Assembly (NCBI GenBank): GCA_023441105.1
Contig: JAEZQX010000258.1
Span: 1-15,299, forward strand
Origin: Pseudomonadota bacterium
Lineage (GTDB): Bacteria; Pseudomonadota; Gammaproteobacteria; Burkholderiales; Burkholderiaceae
DNA: 15,299 nucleotides
Reading direction: 5' to 3'
This document shows, one piece after another, positions 1 to 7,941 of this stretch. Each line of letters begins with the position of its first letter. Position 1 is the first letter of the stretch. The notes beneath the pieces are model-generated. The model did not search any database. It saw nothing but the letters and a program-made list of their open reading frames with translations, and had not been told where the DNA came from. The position numbers and the translations under genes are program-made.

Positions 1-818
1 GCGCGGGCGCGGCACCGGCCGCTGCCACCGGCCCGACGCTGGCGGCATTCGGCATGGCGATGGTGTTCGTGCTGCTGACCTTCGGCGGCTGGAACGAGGC
101 CGCCTACATCAGCGCCGAGCTGAAGGATGAGCGGCACAACATGGTCAAGGCGCTGGTGCTGTCGATCTGCCTCATCACGGCCCTCTATGTCGCGGTCAAC
201 TGGGCCTACTGGCGGGGCCTCGGCATCGAAGGGATGGCCAAGTCCGATGCCATCGCGGCCGACCTGCTGAAGGCGGCCTTCGGTCCCATCGGCGCCACCA
301 TGATCTCCGCCATGGTAGCCATCGCCGCGCTGACGTCGATCAATGCGACCATGATCGTCGGCGCGCGCACCAACTATGCGGTCGGCCGCGACTGGCCGCT
401 GCTGTCGCGCCTGGGGCAGTGGGACGAGGAGCGCGGCACGCCGGTGACGGCCCTGGTGTGGCAGACGGTGGCGGCGCTGGTCCTGGTGGCGATCGGCGCG
501 GGTGCCGGCGGCGGCTTCAAGTCGATGGTGGAATTCACCGCACCGGTGTTCTGGTTCTTCTTCCTGCTGTCCGGCATTTCGCTGTTCGTGCTGCGGGTGC
601 GCGAGCCGGACGCGCCGCGGCCCTACCGCGTGCCGCTCTATCCGCTGCTGCCGATCCTGTTCTGCCTGGTGTGCGCCTACATGCTGTGGGCGAGCCTGTC
701 CTACGTCTACAGCCAGGAGCTGGGCGGGCTGAACGCCGCCTGGATCGGTGTCGGCGTGCTGGCCATCGGCGCGCTGTTGCTGCTCCTGATGGGCAAGCCG
801 CCGGCTCGACGGGCCTGA
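1..818 (+). CDS. APC-family amino-acid permease, C-terminal part (5' end outside the window)
   Basis: This is an inner-membrane amino-acid transporter cut by the window edge. The reading frame is open from base 3 with no stop upstream of the first Met (base 54), so the true start lies outside. About 270 residues are visible, with roughly seven hydrophobic segments. The motif PDAPRPYRVPLYPLLP, just before the last two membrane segments, is typical of APC-superfamily permeases of the LAT/YjeH-like type. Substrate cannot be read from the sequence. The gene converges on the DUF4105 gene, with a hairpin between them that could end both transcripts. It is clearly distinct in sequence from the two ArcD-like antiporters further along. 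Family assignment is firm; specificity is unknown. Confidence 0.88.
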   Translation, partial: AGAAPAAATGPTLAAFGMAMVFVLLTFGGWNEAAYISAELKDERHNMVKALVLSICLITALYVAVNWAYWRGLGIEGMAKSDAIAADLLKAAFGPIGATMISAMVAIAALTSINATMIVGARTNYAVGRDWPLLSRLGQWDEERGTPVTALVWQTVAALVLVAIGAGAGGGFKSMVEFTAPVFWFFFLLSGISLFVLRVREPDAPRPYRVPLYPLLPILFCLVCAYMLWASLSYVYSQELGGLNAAWIGVGVLAIGALLLLLMGKPPARRA

Positions 819-865
819 GCGAGCTCGGGGACGGCGGGGAGCCGACGGAGCCGAGGGAGCGCGAA

Positions 866-890
866 CTGCCGGCTCCGCAAGAGCCGGTAG
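866..890. terminator. Hairpin between convergent genes, probable bidirectional terminator
   Basis: A 10-bp inverted repeat (866-875 and 881-890) encloses the loop CGCAA. It is perfect except for one G:T wobble on the plus strand. It lies 47 bases after the permease stop and just past the DUF4105 stop on the other strand. There is no T-tract on either side, so intrinsic termination is inferred from position and stem only. Confidence 0.4.
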
Positions 891-901
891 GCGACCCCGC
901 G

Positions 902-1954
902 TCAGTAGGGCAGTGACGCCCTGATGAGCTGCGGAAATTCCGGCGCGTCGCCGGCGGCGACCGCCGCCTGGTTGATGTGCGAGCGGCGCCGCAGCTCGTC
1001 GAGCGGCAGGAAGTCCGGCAGCAGGTCGGCGTTGTACAGGTAGCCGTCGATCAGGCCGTTGAGCAGGTGGCGGAAATCGAAGCCTCCCTGGCGGCCGACG
1101 ACGTTGGCATAGCGCACGATGTTGACGGTGCAGCTGTTGCTGAGCAGGTGGTAGAACTCCGGCCGATCCGCCAGCTGGTTGATGCGCTCCATGTAGACCA
1201 TGAACAGCCGGCGCGCGTTCTCCTTCGAGGTCTGGATGCGATAGAGGTAGACATCCTCGCGGCGGAAGTTGGTGCGCAAGCGCACGATGTCGCGTTCGTT
1301 GCCGACGACGTAGATGAGCTCGAACTGCTTGAACAGCGAGCCGAGCGGATCGTAGCCCTCGCCTTCCTCCTGCCGTGCCTCAATCGAGATGCTCAGGGGC
1401 GGTGCATCCTCGAACCGGAAGCTGAGGAAGGTGTGGCCCACCGGCCCGGGCATCCAGTAGGAGATGTAGAAGTCGAGCCCCACGAGCCGCTCGAGGGACA
1501 GCTCGCGGGTCTCGTAGCGCGGCGTGAAGTCGTCGACGCTGCGGAAATCGAAGTTGCGGACCCCGGATATCCGCACCCGCTCGCCCTGAATCTCGGCGCG
1601 CGGCAGGACGGCCATCTCGGCGCGCCACTTCCGCTCGTGCGACGGCTCGATCGTGCTCCACCACAGGGCCACGGCGCCGAACAGGGCCGCCAGCAACAGC
1701 AGCGGCCCGCGACGCCTGGCGATCCAGAGTGCCCAGACCCCCAGCGCAGCGAAGGCGACGGCCAGCGGCGTGCAGGCCGCCGGCCCGGGCAGATCAGAGA
1801 AATGGATGGCCAGGCTGGCCCAGGCCAGCAGGAGCAACAGGACGGCCAGGCGCATGCCGCGTAGCAAGCCGCGCAGCGGCCTGCGGCGGGTCCGGCTGCC
1901 GCGGAGCGACTGGGCGAGCCGCAGCGATGAGTCCGGATCCATGTCCTTGGTCAT
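902..1954 (-). CDS. DUF4105 (Lnb N-terminal periplasmic domain-like) membrane protein
   Basis: The N-terminus has a basic stretch followed by hydrophobic segments (LAVLLLLLAWASLAIHF, then two more around LAVAFAALGVWALWIA and LLLLAALFGAVALWW). The remaining 230 or so residues form a soluble, presumably periplasmic domain. That domain has the hallmarks I associate with DUF4105: a GHTFLSFRF stretch (candidate catalytic His) and LLSNSCTVNIVRYAN (candidate nucleophile Cys/Thr). Members are thought to be papain/NlpC-fold hydrolases or acyl-transfer-like enzymes, but the reaction here is unknown. The gene follows arcA by 45 bases in the same direction, so it is probably the last gene of the arcD-arcA operon. 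The start is uncertain: ATG at 1954 or 1942; the frame is open further upstream to a TTG at 1996. Assignment is good at family level only. Confidence 0.8.
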   Translation of the reverse strand: MTKDMDPDSSLRLAQSLRGSRTRRRPLRGLLRGMRLAVLLLLLAWASLAIHFSDLPGPAACTPLAVAFAALGVWALWIARRRGPLLLLAALFGAVALWWSTIEPSHERKWRAEMAVLPRAEIQGERVRISGVRNFDFRSVDDFTPRYETRELSLERLVGLDFYISYWMPGPVGHTFLSFRFEDAPPLSISIEARQEEGEGYDPLGSLFKQFELIYVVGNERDIVRLRTNFRREDVYLYRIQTSKENARRLFMVYMERINQLADRPEFYHLLSNSCTVNIVRYANVVGRQGGFDFRHLLNGLIDGYLYNADLLPDFLPLDELRRRSHINQAAVAAGDAPEFPQLIRASLPY

Positions 1955-1999
1955 CTCCGCCGGCCGACCGCACGGACGCCTGGCGCGGCTGCGCAACCC

Positions 2000-3247
2000 T
2001 CAGTGCAGCGCATCGCGGACCAGGGGGCAGGTCATGCAGTGGCCGCCGCCGCGGCCGCGGCCGAGCTCCGAGCCGGAGATGGTGATCACCTCGATGCCGG
2101 CCTTGCGCAGCAGGGTGTTGGTATGGGTGTTGCGGTCGTAGGCGAACACCACGCCCGGGGAGACGGCGACGAGGTTGGCGCCGCTGTCCCACTGGGTCCG
2201 TTCGCTCATGTAGCGGGTGCCGCCCGTCTCGACGACCCGCAGCTTGCGGAGCCCGAGGGCCTCCGCCACCACATCCACGAAGGGCTTGTCCTCCTTGTGC
2301 AGCTCGATGCCCGCGCGGCCGCCGGGGCGCCAGGAGAAGGCGCTGATGCCGTCGACGATCTCGGGGTACAGCAGCACGCAATCGCGGTCGGCAAAGGTGA
2401 AGACCGTGTCCAGGTGCATGGCGGCGCGCAGCTTGGGCATGGCAGCCACGATCACCCGCTCGGCGGCGCCCTTGTCGAACAGCGCCTTGGCGAGCTGGCT
2501 GATGGCCTGGCGGGAGGTGCGCTCGCTCATGCCGATCAGCACGTTGCCGTTGCCGATCGGCATCACATCGCCACCCTCGAGCGTTGCCAGGCCGTGGTCG
2601 TGGGTCGGGTCTCCCCACCACACCTCGACCTTGCCAGAGAAATCCGGATGGAAGCGGTAGATCGCCGCCATCAGGATCGTCTCTTCGTGGCGGGCCGGCC
2701 AGAAGAGCGGGTTCAGCGTGACGCCGCCGTAGATCCAGCAGGTCGTGTCGCGGGTGTAGAGGGTGTTCGGCAGCGGTGGCAGCAGGTACTCGGTGACGCC
2801 GGCGGCATCGCGGATCAGCTCGAGCGTCGCGCCGCCGAGCTTCTCGGGAAACTCGTGGGTGGAGAGTCCACCGATCAGCGTCTCGGCCAGCAGCCGCGGC
2901 GACAGTTCCAGCAGGTAGCTGCGGATCTCGTCGATCAATCCGATTCCGACCTGGTCCGGCACGACCTGGTTGTCGATGAGCCAGTGCCTGGCCTCTGGGA
3001 TGGCCATGGTGTCGGCAAGCAGGTTGTGCAGCTCCACCACATCGACGCCGCGGTCACGCAGCTTCTGCATGAAGTCGAAATGATCCCGCTTGGCGACCTC
3101 CACCCACATGACATCGTCGAACAGCAAGGCGTCGCAGTTGCTGGGCGTGAGGCGCTGGTGGGCCGCGCCCGGCGCGCAGACCAGCACCTTGCGCAGCTGC
3201 CCCACTTCGGAGTGGACCCCGTACCTCGAGTCGCGGTTCGTCGCCAT
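2000..3247 (-). CDS. arcA: Arginine deiminase
   Basis: Cytoplasmic enzyme that hydrolyses L-arginine to L-citrulline and ammonia. The 415-residue length matches the family (about 410-418). The expected active-site set of the guanidino-modifying pentein fold is present: Asp167 in LYTRDTT, Glu224 and Asp227 in LEGGDVMP, His278 and Asp280 in MHLDTVF, and nucleophile Cys404 in GGGHCMTCP. The start at 3247 is set by a strong AAGGAGGG ribosome site immediately upstream. Only 28 bases separate it from the stop of the upstream antiporter, and the DUF4105 gene follows. There is no signal peptide. No ornithine carbamoyltransferase or carbamate kinase gene is adjacent, so the citrulline made may be exported or used elsewhere. 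The identification is very secure. Confidence 0.97.
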   Translation of the reverse strand: MATNRDSRYGVHSEVGQLRKVLVCAPGAAHQRLTPSNCDALLFDDVMWVEVAKRDHFDFMQKLRDRGVDVVELHNLLADTMAIPEARHWLIDNQVVPDQVGIGLIDEIRSYLLELSPRLLAETLIGGLSTHEFPEKLGGATLELIRDAAGVTEYLLPPLPNTLYTRDTTCWIYGGVTLNPLFWPARHEETILMAAIYRFHPDFSGKVEVWWGDPTHDHGLATLEGGDVMPIGNGNVLIGMSERTSRQAISQLAKALFDKGAAERVIVAAMPKLRAAMHLDTVFTFADRDCVLLYPEIVDGISAFSWRPGGRAGIELHKEDKPFVDVVAEALGLRKLRVVETGGTRYMSERTQWDSGANLVAVSPGVVFAYDRNTHTNTLLRKAGIEVITISGSELGRGRGGGHCMTCPLVRDALH

Positions 3248-3275
3248 GCGCCCTCCTTCGGCCGTAAGCGGAGAA

Positions 3276-4757
3276 TCAGATGGTCAAGCTGCCGGTGGCG
3301 AGGCCCCACACGCCGGCGATGAAGCCGGCGGTGATGACCAGGAACGCGAAGCGTTCGAGCGGCGTGAACAGCGCCCTGCCCTGCTCGCGCCGCGCCCAGA
3401 AGTACAGCAGCGTCCCGGGGGCATAGAGCACTGCGGAGAGCATCACGTACCTCATGCCGCCGGAGAACAGCATGAACGAGGTGTACAGCGTCGCGATGAC
3501 GGCGAGGATCAGGTCGCGCCGGCGGTCGGCAGGTGCCGTGTCGTACGACTCCCCGCGCCGCGCCAGGAGCCAGCCGAACAGCGCCACGAAGAGATAGGGA
3601 ATCAGCGCCATCGAGCTGGTCAGGTTGAGCATCAGCGTGAAGGCATCTTCCGACCACAGGGTGCTGATCACCAGCAGCTGCACCACGATGTTGGTGAGCC
3701 ACAGCGCGTTGGCGGGGACCTTGTTGCGGTTCTCGGCGGCAAACACCAGCGGCATGTCGCGGGTCCTGGCCGCCGTGAACAGGACCTCGGCACAGATCAA
3801 CGACCAGGCGAGATAGGCGCCGAGCACCGACACCAGCAGGCCGACGCTCACGAAGACCGCGCCCCATGGCCCCACCACCGCTTCCAGCACCGCGGCCATC
3901 GACGGCTGCCGCATGACGGCGATGTCGGCGCGCTCGAGCACCGCGTAGGGCAGCAAGGTCACCAGGACCATCAACAGGGTGACGCCGATGAAGCCGAGGA
4001 TGGTGGCGGTGCCGACGTCCGACCGCCTCCGCGCATGTCTCGAGTAGACGCTGGCGCCTTCGATGCCGATGAAGACGAACACCGTCACCAGCATGGTTGC
4101 CCGGACCTGCTGGAACAGGGTCGACTTGTCGAGGCCGGGCCCGCCCCAGAAGTTGGCGCTGAACAGGTCCATCTGGAAGGCGCCCGCGAGCAGCGCGATG
4201 AAGACGAGGATCGGCAGGACCTTGGCGATGGTGACGATCTTGTTGATCGCGGCCGCCTGCTGCACGCCCCTGAGGATCATGAAGTGGAACAGCCAGATGC
4301 CGATCGAGGCGACCAGCACCGCGGTCAGCGTGTTGCCGTCGCCGAAGACCGGAAAGAACGCTCCGAGCGTCGACTTCACCAGCACCCAGTACGACACGTT
4401 GCCGATGCACGAGCCGATCCAGTAGCCGAACGCCGACAGGAAGCCCGCATAGTCGCCGAAGGCCGCCTTGGCATAAGCGTAGACGCCGGCATCGAGGTCC
4501 GGCTTGCGCTCGGCAAGCGACTGGAAGACGCGGGCCAGGGTGTACATGCCGCCGGCGGCGATGGTCCAGGCGATGAGGGCGCCGAACGGCCCGGTGGCCG
4601 CCCCGAAGGTGCGCGGCAGCGAGAAGATCCCGGCACCGATCATCGAGCCGACCACCATCGCGGTGAGCGTCGTCAGTGGCAGTCCCGGGCCTTGCGCCGC
4701 CGCCGGCGCAGTTCCCGCGTCTGGAATCCCGAGGACCGGTGCACTGTCGGCTGCCAT
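3276..4757 (-). CDS. arcD: ArcD-like basic amino acid/polyamine antiporter (APA family)
   Basis: Inner-membrane APC-superfamily exchanger of 493 residues, close to the usual ArcD length, with about 12-13 hydrophobic segments. The first segment carries [14 protein letters not shown], the backbone-binding glycine motif. Later motifs [13 protein letters not shown] and [10 protein letters not shown] are typical of arginine/ornithine-type antiporters. I chose ATG 4757 over the longer frame opening at 4802 because AAGGGAGGG lies four bases before it. The gene directly precedes arcA, so arginine is the likely imported substrate. The counter-substrate may be citrulline rather than ornithine, because arcB is absent from this window. 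It is closely similar along its length to the antiporter at 6433-7899, suggesting an old tandem duplication. Symbol given by family and context; substrates are inferred. Confidence 0.9.
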   Translation of the reverse strand: MAADSAPVLGIPDAGTAPAAAQGPGLPLTTLTAMVVGSMIGAGIFSLPRTFGAATGPFGALIAWTIAAGGMYTLARVFQSLAERKPDLDAGVYAYAKAAFGDYAGFLSAFGYWIGSCIGNVSYWVLVKSTLGAFFPVFGDGNTLTAVLVASIGIWLFHFMILRGVQQAAAINKIVTIAKVLPILVFIALLAGAFQMDLFSANFWGGPGLDKSTLFQQVRATMLVTVFVFIGIEGASVYSRHARRRSDVGTATILGFIGVTLLMVLVTLLPYAVLERADIAVMRQPSMAAVLEAVVGPWGAVFVSVGLLVSVLGAYLAWSLICAEVLFTAARTRDMPLVFAAENRNKVPANALWLTNIVVQLLVISTLWSEDAFTLMLNLTSSMALIPYLFVALFGWLLARRGESYDTAPADRRRDLILAVIATLYTSFMLFSGGMRYVMLSAVLYAPGTLLYFWARREQGRALFTPLERFAFLVITAGFIAGVWGLATGSLTI

Positions 4758-4761
4758 GGAA

Positions 4762-4770
4762 CCCTCCCTT
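4762..4770 (-). promoter_or_regulatory. Ribosome binding site deciding the arcD start
   Basis: On the minus strand the sequence reads AAGGGAGGG-TTCC-ATG. This strong Shine-Dalgarno match favours ATG 4757 over the in-frame start 15 codons upstream at 4802. Confidence 0.7.
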
Positions 4771-4794
4771 GCCGCGATCACGTCGGGAAGGTGG

Positions 4795-4937
4795 GCCGGC
4801 ATCCCATGCTGGCGATGCCCCGCCTTCCGGGGTAGGACCTGCGCGGACTCGCGCAGCAGTCGGCGCGGGCGCCCGGGGATGCGGCAGGGCCCACTGCAAC
4901 CGGCCCTGCTGGCTTGCCGACTCCTTGGGAAGTCGGC
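4795..4937 (-). other. Structured leader of arcD: five consecutive hairpins
   Basis: Five inverted repeats lie between the promoter at 4959-4987 and arcD. They are 4795-4802/4806-4813 (8 bp, one wobble), 4818-4822/4828-4832 (5 bp), 4839-4845/4850-4856 (7 bp, CTGCGCG), 4884-4891/4902-4909 (8 bp, GCAGGGCC) and 4916-4922/4931-4937 (7 bp, GCCGACT). The first also has an alternative partner: GGCATC at 4798-4803 can pair with GATGCC at 4814-4819. The hairpin at 4916-4937 could instead terminate read-through from the amidohydrolase. No T-tract follows any of them. High GC makes chance hairpins common, so function is conjecture. Confidence 0.35.
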
Positions 4938-4958
4938 CTCTGAGGAAGCGTCACGGCA

Positions 4959-4987
4959 ATTATCGGCACCGCCCCGGGGACCGTCAA
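4959..4987 (-). promoter_or_regulatory. Near-consensus sigma-70 promoter for arcD-arcA
   Basis: Read on the minus strand, TTGACG (4982-4987) is followed by a 17-base spacer and GATAAT (4959-4964). That is 5/6 matches in each hexamer at ideal spacing, which is striking in such GC-rich DNA. Transcription would start near 4952 and give a leader of about 195 bases before ATG 4757. The site lies just after the stop of the upstream amidohydrolase, so arcD-arcA-DUF4105 can be transcribed independently of the upstream genes. Confidence 0.65.
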
Positions 4988-5001
4988 CACTGCAGCCGGG
5001 C

Positions 5002-6384
5002 TCAATTGGACAGCGTGTTCTTGTGGATCCGGCCGTCCTTCATGATCACCAGGAAGCGTTTGTCCGGATCGGCGACGAGCTCAATGTCGTCGAGCGGGTT
5101 GCCGTCGACGAGCAGCAGATCAGCCAGCGCGCCGGCCTCGACGACGCCGAGCTTGCCGGGATAGGGATTGCGCTTCCCGGAGAGCGCCAGCAGCTCGGCA
5201 TTGGTCGCGGTGGCCATGACGAGCGTCTCCGCGGGGGTGTACCAGCGGACCAGCGAGGCCAGGATGGCCCCTTGCTGGCGTGCCAGGGCCGCGGAGAACA
5301 GCACGTCGGTTCCCCACGCGGTCTTGATCTTGTATTTCTTCGCCAGCTCGTACGTCCTGCCGATGCCCGGCCACACCTCGTCGGCCTTCTCTCGCTGGAT
5401 CGAGCCCACCGGGAAGCCCAGCCGCAGGTCTTCGGGAAGCGGCTGTGCGCTCAACCAGGTGCCCTTCTCGGCCATCAGCCGGGCGGTCGCCTCGTCCATC
5501 AACACCCCGTGCTCGATGCATTGCACGCCGGCGGCTATGGCACCCCGGATCGCGGCCGGCGTGAAGGCATGCGCCGCGACATAGGTGCCCCAATTGCCTG
5601 CCGCTTCGACGGCGGCACGCAGCTCCGCTTCGGTAAAGGTGGTCACGTCGATCGGGCTGAACGGCGACGAGACGCCGCCGCCCGCTGTCAATTTCACCTG
5701 GGACGCGCCTTGCATGAGTTGCTCGCGCGCGCGCACGCGGACCTCGTCGGGGCTGTCGGCCACCATGCTGCCGCCGATCTGCTCCATTCGCGAGGGCGTG
5801 CCGCCGATCGTCCGCGGCAGGTCGGTGAGGTCGCGGAAGTCGCCGTGGCCACTCGTGACCGTGATGACAGCGCCGCTTGGATAGATGCGTGGCCCGACCA
5901 CCAGGCCTTCGTCGATGGCGCGCTTGAGCCCGAACACGGGTCCGCCCACGTCGCGGACGGTGGTGAAGCCGCGCATGAGGGTTGCCGTCGCCTCCGCGGC
6001 AGCCACGAGGTTGGTGTAGCCGACGTCACCGAAGGACTGCGCCGGCGTGACCCGCACCAGCATCGCGTGCCAATGCGCGTCGATCAGGCCGGGCATCAGC
6101 GTGCGCCCGCCGCCCTCGATGACCTGCGCAGCGCCGGCGAGCTCGGCGCCGATCGGCTCCGTGGAGATGCGCTCGATGATCTTGCCTTTGACCAGGACGT
6201 TGGACGACGCCGTCAGTGCGGCGCTCTTGCCGTCGAAGATGCGGACGTTCCGGAACAGGATCCCGGGTCCGACGGCGGCGGGTGCCGCAGGCGCCGCCTG
6301 CATCGTGGACGGCGCTTCATGCGCCTGGCCGGTTATGCCGAGCCAGGTCGATGCTGCAAGGGCGAAGACGATGAGCCTGATCAT
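5002..6384 (-). CDS. Secreted metal-dependent amidohydrolase (COG1228-like, probable dipeptidase)
   Basis: This 460-residue enzyme begins with a Sec signal peptide (MIRLIVFALAASTWLGITGQA) and is probably periplasmic. It shows the complete binuclear amidohydrolase metal set: His104 and His106 in DAHWH, carboxylated-Lys candidate Lys231 in SQVKLTAGGG, His272 in AAHAFTP, His292 in IEHGV, and Asp360 in WGTD. The C-terminal PGKLGVVEAGALADLLLVDGNP stretch is the usual beta-sandwich closure. Related COG1228 enzymes are prolidases and dipeptidases, some preferring peptides with C-terminal Arg or Lys. That is an appealing fit beside arginine antiporters and arginine deiminase, but specificity is inferred from context. 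GGAGGA upstream of ATG 6384 supports the start. It lies 48 bases after the antiporter gene, probably in one operon with it. Confidence 0.88.
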   Translation of the reverse strand: MIRLIVFALAASTWLGITGQAHEAPSTMQAAPAAPAAVGPGILFRNVRIFDGKSAALTASSNVLVKGKIIERISTEPIGAELAGAAQVIEGGGRTLMPGLIDAHWHAMLVRVTPAQSFGDVGYTNLVAAAEATATLMRGFTTVRDVGGPVFGLKRAIDEGLVVGPRIYPSGAVITVTSGHGDFRDLTDLPRTIGGTPSRMEQIGGSMVADSPDEVRVRAREQLMQGASQVKLTAGGGVSSPFSPIDVTTFTEAELRAAVEAAGNWGTYVAAHAFTPAAIRGAIAAGVQCIEHGVLMDEATARLMAEKGTWLSAQPLPEDLRLGFPVGSIQREKADEVWPGIGRTYELAKKYKIKTAWGTDVLFSAALARQQGAILASLVRWYTPAETLVMATATNAELLALSGKRNPYPGKLGVVEAGALADLLLVDGNPLDDIELVADPDKRFLVIMKDGRIHKNTLSN

Positions 6385-6432
6385 GACCGTTCCTCCGGAG
6401 GTTGCGAACGAGTTGCCGGCGAAGTTTTCCTG

Positions 6433-7899
6433 CTAGACAGCGATGGTCCCGTTGGCCAGGCCCCAGGCGGCGGCGAGCGCAGCGGCCACCACGACGGCGA
6501 ACAGCAGCATCTCCGCGGGTCGAAAGATCCGCACGCCTTGCTCGCGCATGGCGATGAAGTAGAGCAGCGTCCCCGGCGCATAGAGGATCGCCGCAAGCAG
6601 CAGGAAGGTCGGGCCGCCCGCGTAGAGCATGCCGGCTGCATAGAGCGTTGCCAGGCCGGCCCGCAGGCCATCGGCCGCACGGCCGGCGGCAGCGGCATCG
6701 TCCGCGACGATCCGGCCCGGGGACGCCCCGGCCACGTAGGTGGCGCCGGTCCAGGCCAGCTTGACGCCGAAGGCAGCCACCAGCAGGTACGGGAACAGCG
6801 TCATCGAGCTGGTCATCTTGAGCGCCAGCGTGAAGGCGTATTCCGCAAACCAGGTGACCAGCAGGAAGACCTGGATGACGATGTTGGTGAGCCAGAGGGC
6901 GGCAGCGGGGACGCCGTTGGCGTTCTCGCGCGCGAGGAAGGCGGGCATGGTGCCGGTGCGCGCAGCCGAATGGAGCACCTCGGCGGCGAGCAGCGACCAG
7001 GACAGGTAGTTGCCGAGGATCGAGACGAGCAGGCCGACGCTGATGAAGACCAGGCCCCAGGCGCCGACGATGGAGGCCATCACGCCGGCCACCGACGGCG
7101 TGGGAAGCGCCGCAAGCTCCGGACGCAGCAGCACGCCGTACGAGAACATCGTGACCATGACCAGCAGGCACAGCACACCGAGGAAGCCGAGCACCGTGGC
7201 GACGCCGACGTCCTCGCGCTTCCTGGCGTAGCGGGAGTAGACGCTGGCGCCTTCGATGCCGACGAAGACGAATACGGTCACCAGCATCGTGTCGCGCACC
7301 TGCCTGCCGACGCTGGAGAGACTCTGCGGCTCACCACCCCAGAAGTTCAGCGCGAAGATGTCGCTGCGGAAGCCGGCGAAGGCGACGACCAGGAACACGG
7401 CGATCGGCACGATCTTGGCGACGGTGGCGACGGTGTTGAGCGCCGCCGCCTCCTTGACGCCTCGAAGGATCAGCAGATGCACGCCCCACACGAGCGCCGA
7501 CGCGGAGGCGATTGCCACCGCGGTCGAGCCGTCACCGAAGACGGGAAAGAACTTGCCCAGCGTCGCCTTGATCAGCACCAGGCAGGCGACGTCGGCAAGA
7601 CAGCATCCTATCCAGTAACCCGATGCGGAGATGAAGCCCAGGTAGTTGCCGAAGCCTGCCTTGGCGTAGGCATAGATGCCGGTGTCGAGGTCGGGCCGGC
7701 GCCGGGACAAGCTCTGGAACACCAGGGCCAGCATCAGCATGCCGGTTCCGGCGATGATCCAGGCGATCATCGCCCCCAGTCCGCCGGTCGCGCGGGCGAA
7801 TGCCGCCGGCAGCGCGAAGATGCCCGAGCCGATCATCGAGCCGACGACCAGCGAGACCAGCGCAGCGCGCGAAAGGCCCGGCCCCTGCATGGATGTCAT
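6433..7899 (-). CDS. Second ArcD-like APC antiporter
   Basis: This 488-residue inner-membrane exchanger has about 12-13 hydrophobic segments and the same signature motifs as the antiporter at 3276-4757: VVGSMIGSGIFALP in the first segment, then [13 protein letters not shown] and [10 protein letters not shown]. By eye the two are roughly half identical in their first 170 residues, so they look like tandem paralogues. The gene lies between a small SHOCT protein (42 bases upstream) and the secreted amidohydrolase (48 bases downstream). This suggests it takes up an amino acid released by that enzyme, or exchanges it for a product. ATG 7899 has no clear ribosome site; ATG 7890 is an alternative. 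Family is sure; substrate is unknown. Confidence 0.9.
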   Translation of the reverse strand: MTSMQGPGLSRAALVSLVVGSMIGSGIFALPAAFARATGGLGAMIAWIIAGTGMLMLALVFQSLSRRRPDLDTGIYAYAKAGFGNYLGFISASGYWIGCCLADVACLVLIKATLGKFFPVFGDGSTAVAIASASALVWGVHLLILRGVKEAAALNTVATVAKIVPIAVFLVVAFAGFRSDIFALNFWGGEPQSLSSVGRQVRDTMLVTVFVFVGIEGASVYSRYARKREDVGVATVLGFLGVLCLLVMVTMFSYGVLLRPELAALPTPSVAGVMASIVGAWGLVFISVGLLVSILGNYLSWSLLAAEVLHSAARTGTMPAFLARENANGVPAAALWLTNIVIQVFLLVTWFAEYAFTLALKMTSSMTLFPYLLVAAFGVKLAWTGATYVAGASPGRIVADDAAAAGRAADGLRAGLATLYAAGMLYAGGPTFLLLAAILYAPGTLLYFIAMREQGVRIFRPAEMLLFAVVVAAALAAAWGLANGTIAV

Positions 7900-7941
7900 G
7901 CGCCGGGGCAGCGGCAGCGCATCCGCGTCACGCGGCCTGGA

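Noticed and set aside
2003..3322. Long plus-strand open frame opposite arcA
   Set aside because: Arginine deiminase on the minus strand has all its catalytic residues; the antisense product has biased composition and no recognisable motif.
4758..5001. ANR/FNR-type site (TTGAT-N4-ATCAA) upstream of arcD
   Set aside because: I searched this gap by eye because Pseudomonas arc operons use ANR, and found no such palindrome.
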